From CAYUQT01 sp964596165 (lineage in GTDB: Bacteria; Planctomycetota; Phycisphaerae; UBA1845; JAFGLZ01), in NCBI GenBank assembly GCA_964596165.1, contig CAZQTW010000005.1, forward strand, positions 62,001 to 126,000: DNA of 64,000 bases, written 5' to 3'. Every line of letters begins with the position of its first letter. Positions within the stretch are counted from its first letter, which is position 1. The notes beneath the pieces are model-generated. The model was not told the origin of the DNA. It saw only the letters and a program-made list of their open reading frames with translations, and did not search any database. This document shows positions 62,401-64,000 of this stretch, one piece after another. The translations under genes were made by a program, and so were the position numbers.

Positions 62401-63660
62401 CTACAGATCGAAGGCAAGATGAGCCCTGAACGTCCGCGCGAACAACCCATGGATCCGCCCCAACATCAGCGCGCAATAGAAACCGGTTCCGATCAACACC
62501 GCCCAGGCCAGCAGGCCGAGTAGCAGGATGTCGAACCCGTCGCTGATGCCCTTCTTCACCACCTTCATGACGGCCTCGCTCGCCCAACCAACGATGGCCG
62601 ACGTAATCCCAAGGAACACGGCAAGCAGAACACATGTAACGACAAATAGGAAGAGATAGTGGATGAAGCACCCACCGATTGAGCGAACGATCCGACCGGG
62701 ACTCAACCCGCCCAACCCCGGCATCGACGCCAGTCCGACAATCGCCATGGGAACACTGAACGTCAGCACAGCCAAAACAACCATGCTCAGCGGACTAAGG
62801 AGTTGACGAACCTCATCACGCGTTGTCGGCAGTACTACGTTGCCTCCGCTGGTTACGTAGTTCACGCCGAAGAACACCAGACCATACACGACCACGAGGG
62901 TCACGTAACTCACGATACCTGCGCCAACCGAGGCAAGGTTCCACGTGAGATCCGGCGGTTTGTCGTTGTGGGCGATGGTCTGCCTGGCCGCTTCCAGCAG
63001 AAGTGTGTAGGCCATTCCCGCGAAGTAGATCCCCTCGGCCATGAACATTCCGGCCAAGACAAAAGACAGCCAGGATGTGTCGGCCTCGTCCGCGATCGGA
63101 TTGAGTGCCACACCCATGACAAACATGAGGATCATCGCCACCGGCAACAGGATCGCGCCGCCGGCAACCAACATCCCCAACAGAATATTGCCCAGAGAAT
63201 CGATCGGATAGGCGATGGCCCCTACCAGTTCGTCGTAGAAACCGGTGACGCGCTCGAATTCACGGCTTGCTCGCGCTGCCATCATTGCCTCAAGGTCGAG
63301 TTGTTCTTCGCTCGGCGGCACGGGTTTCCAACAACCCGAGCAGAGGACCTCGCTGTAAAGATCTTGCGCCTGGACGGTCTTTCCGCAATGGGGGCACTTC
63401 CGGGCAAACCGCTTGGCGGCATTTGAGTCGTCCTTTCGGCTGACCACAGGAATGGGCGCGAAATCGGTGACCACCTCCTCCTCCGAAGGCTCCTCCGTCG
63501 AGGCCGCCAATGCGCCTAGGTTGATCGAACTGCCCAACGTCCCCGCATCTTCGTCGGGCACCACAAGGACACGGTTGCAGCCTCGACATCGCACCCGTCT
63601 TCCGGCCCATTTGTCCGGGACCACCAATTGCTGGCCGCAGCGGTCACACTTGAATTCCAT
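62401..63660 (-). CDS. zinc-ribbon membrane protein, unknown function
   Basis: 419 residues. The N-terminus is a ribbon with Cys5, Cys8, Cys25 and Cys28 (CDRCGQ, RCRGCNRV); a second pair set CPHCGK and LCSGCWK lies around 89-115. From about 150 the protein is a polytopic membrane domain with five or six helices (LVGAIAYPIDSLGNILLGML, LLLPVAMILMFVMGVALNP and others), DUF-like, with no enzyme motif. This is a common planctomycete arrangement of zinc finger plus membrane helices. It precedes a gene 20 bases away on the same strand that runs into the window edge. Confidence 0.72.
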   Translation of the reverse strand: MEFKCDRCGQQLVVPDKWAGRRVRCRGCNRVLVVPDEDAGTLGSSINLGALAASTEEPSEEEVVTDFAPIPVVSRKDDSNAAKRFARKCPHCGKTVQAQDLYSEVLCSGCWKPVPPSEEQLDLEAMMAARASREFERVTGFYDELVGAIAYPIDSLGNILLGMLVAGGAILLPVAMILMFVMGVALNPIADEADTSWLSFVLAGMFMAEGIYFAGMAYTLLLEAARQTIAHNDKPPDLTWNLASVGAGIVSYVTLVVVYGLVFFGVNYVTSGGNVVLPTTRDEVRQLLSPLSMVVLAVLTFSVPMAIVGLASMPGLGGLSPGRIVRSIGGCFIHYLFLFVVTCVLLAVFLGITSAIVGWASEAVMKVVKKGISDGFDILLLGLLAWAVLIGTGFYCALMLGRIHGLFARTFRAHLAFDL

Positions 63661-63680
63661 GGCTGCGCCTCATCTCTTGC

Positions 63681-64000
63681 TCACGGATGCCACCGAAGCC
63701 CCATGACCCAGTCTCGAAACTCCCGATCGATCACTTCGAGACGTCGCCCGCCCAAAGCCTCTTCCACATAACTGAGTCCCGTGCGGTCCTCCTTGAATCC
63801 ATCGCGAAACGATGCATAGAAGTGTATCAGTACGTTTCGCTTCTGCATGTACATGCAGAAATACCTTGCCTGAGCATAGTTTAGCGTTTCCTGAGCTCCG
63901 CGAAAGTCATCGCGGGTAATCAATTCGCGTAGAGGTCTGAGCTGACGATCGGCAATAGCCTTCTGGAGCGCGGGCAGCCGCCAGTTCTCATCGCCGGCCA
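63681..64000 (-). CDS. 3' end of a putative DUF1570-like protein (partial)
   Basis: The frame is open to the window edge; 105 C-terminal residues are visible. They contain NWRLPALQKAIADRQLRPL, NYAQARYFCMYMQKRN and VLIHFYASFRDGFKEDRTG, and end FRDWVMGLRWHP. The pattern of LPAL, then YAQA, then a hydrophobic F..Y fits the C-terminal part of DUF1570 proteins, which are metallopeptidase-like and exported in planctomycetes. The HExxH motif would lie outside. Probably the first gene of an operon with the ribbon protein. Confidence 0.5.
   Translation of the reverse strand, partial: AGDENWRLPALQKAIADRQLRPLRELITRDDFRGAQETLNYAQARYFCMYMQKRNVLIHFYASFRDGFKEDRTGLSYVEEALGGRRLEVIDREFRDWVMGLRWHP

Overview
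The window reads as a chromosome segment of a Planctomycetota bacterium, probably class Phycisphaerae and probably anaerobic or facultative. This is inferred from gene content, not from a marker gene: high G+C, many secreted or Tat-exported sugar-active proteins of kinds common in that phylum (DUF4838, sialidase-type BNR propeller, parallel beta-helix, HzsA-related cytochrome c protein, HAF-repeat protein), an EIIA-helix-turn-helix regulator, an NrpR-type nitrogen regulator and an Rhs remnant. No tRNA, rRNA, CRISPR array, transposase or integrase was recognised.

Layout. 1-3870 (minus): 3' part of a hydrogenase-4/complex-I-like membrane operon (hyfE partial, hyfC, hyfB) led by an EIIA-HTH regulator with a near-consensus promoter overlapped by TAGGAC repeats. 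4171-5893 (minus): small lipoprotein and HAF-repeat surface protein. 6194-15331: UroD-family protein, small membrane protein, large clan GH-A-like glycosidase, secreted esterase, HzsA-related protein. 15640-15800: decayed Rhs repeat. 15894-18694: sugar ABC ATPase and N-acetylglucosamine-6-phosphate deacetylase. 18981-23428: degenerate HD-GYP protein and a 1053-residue secreted protein of unknown function. 23720-26821: nrdR, homocysteine S-methyltransferase, GltD-type flavoprotein. 26858-33616: Gfo/Idh/MocA oxidoreductase coupled to a DUF4838 protein, an SDR, a Tat-exported hypothetical. 33815-39382: PEP/pyruvate-binding protein with a RecA-like N-terminus lacking a Walker A motif, gdhA, and a divergent NrpR-type repressor gene with palindromic operator candidates. 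39634-39723: possible structured RNA. 39906-46005: signalling cluster (MCP, lone CheB catalytic domain, CheY, hybrid kinase). 46230-53446: Tat aldo/keto reductase, two tandem beta-helix paralogues, a probably truncated HYR protein, a frameshifted small lipoprotein. 53509-57038: Nudix hydrolase, sialidase-like protein, Tat DJ-1/PfpI protein. 57437-61724: polysaccharide genes (ABC-2 permease, epimerase, deacetylase, glycosyltransferase). 62401-64000 (minus): zinc-ribbon membrane protein and the 3' end of a putative DUF1570-like gene.

Together the genes suggest a polysaccharide-degrading heterotroph (glycosidase, sialidase-like, DUF4838, beta-helix, amino-sugar deacetylase, sugar ABC ATPase) that exports its own surface polysaccharide, assimilates ammonium through GdhA under a probable NrpR-type repressor, and has an ion-translocating membrane complex. 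The strongest leads are the gdhA/nrpR control region, the EIIA-HTH-led hyf operon with its repeat-overlapped promoter, the possible three-way-junction RNA at 39634-39723 and the pseudo-RecA/PEP-binding fusion.
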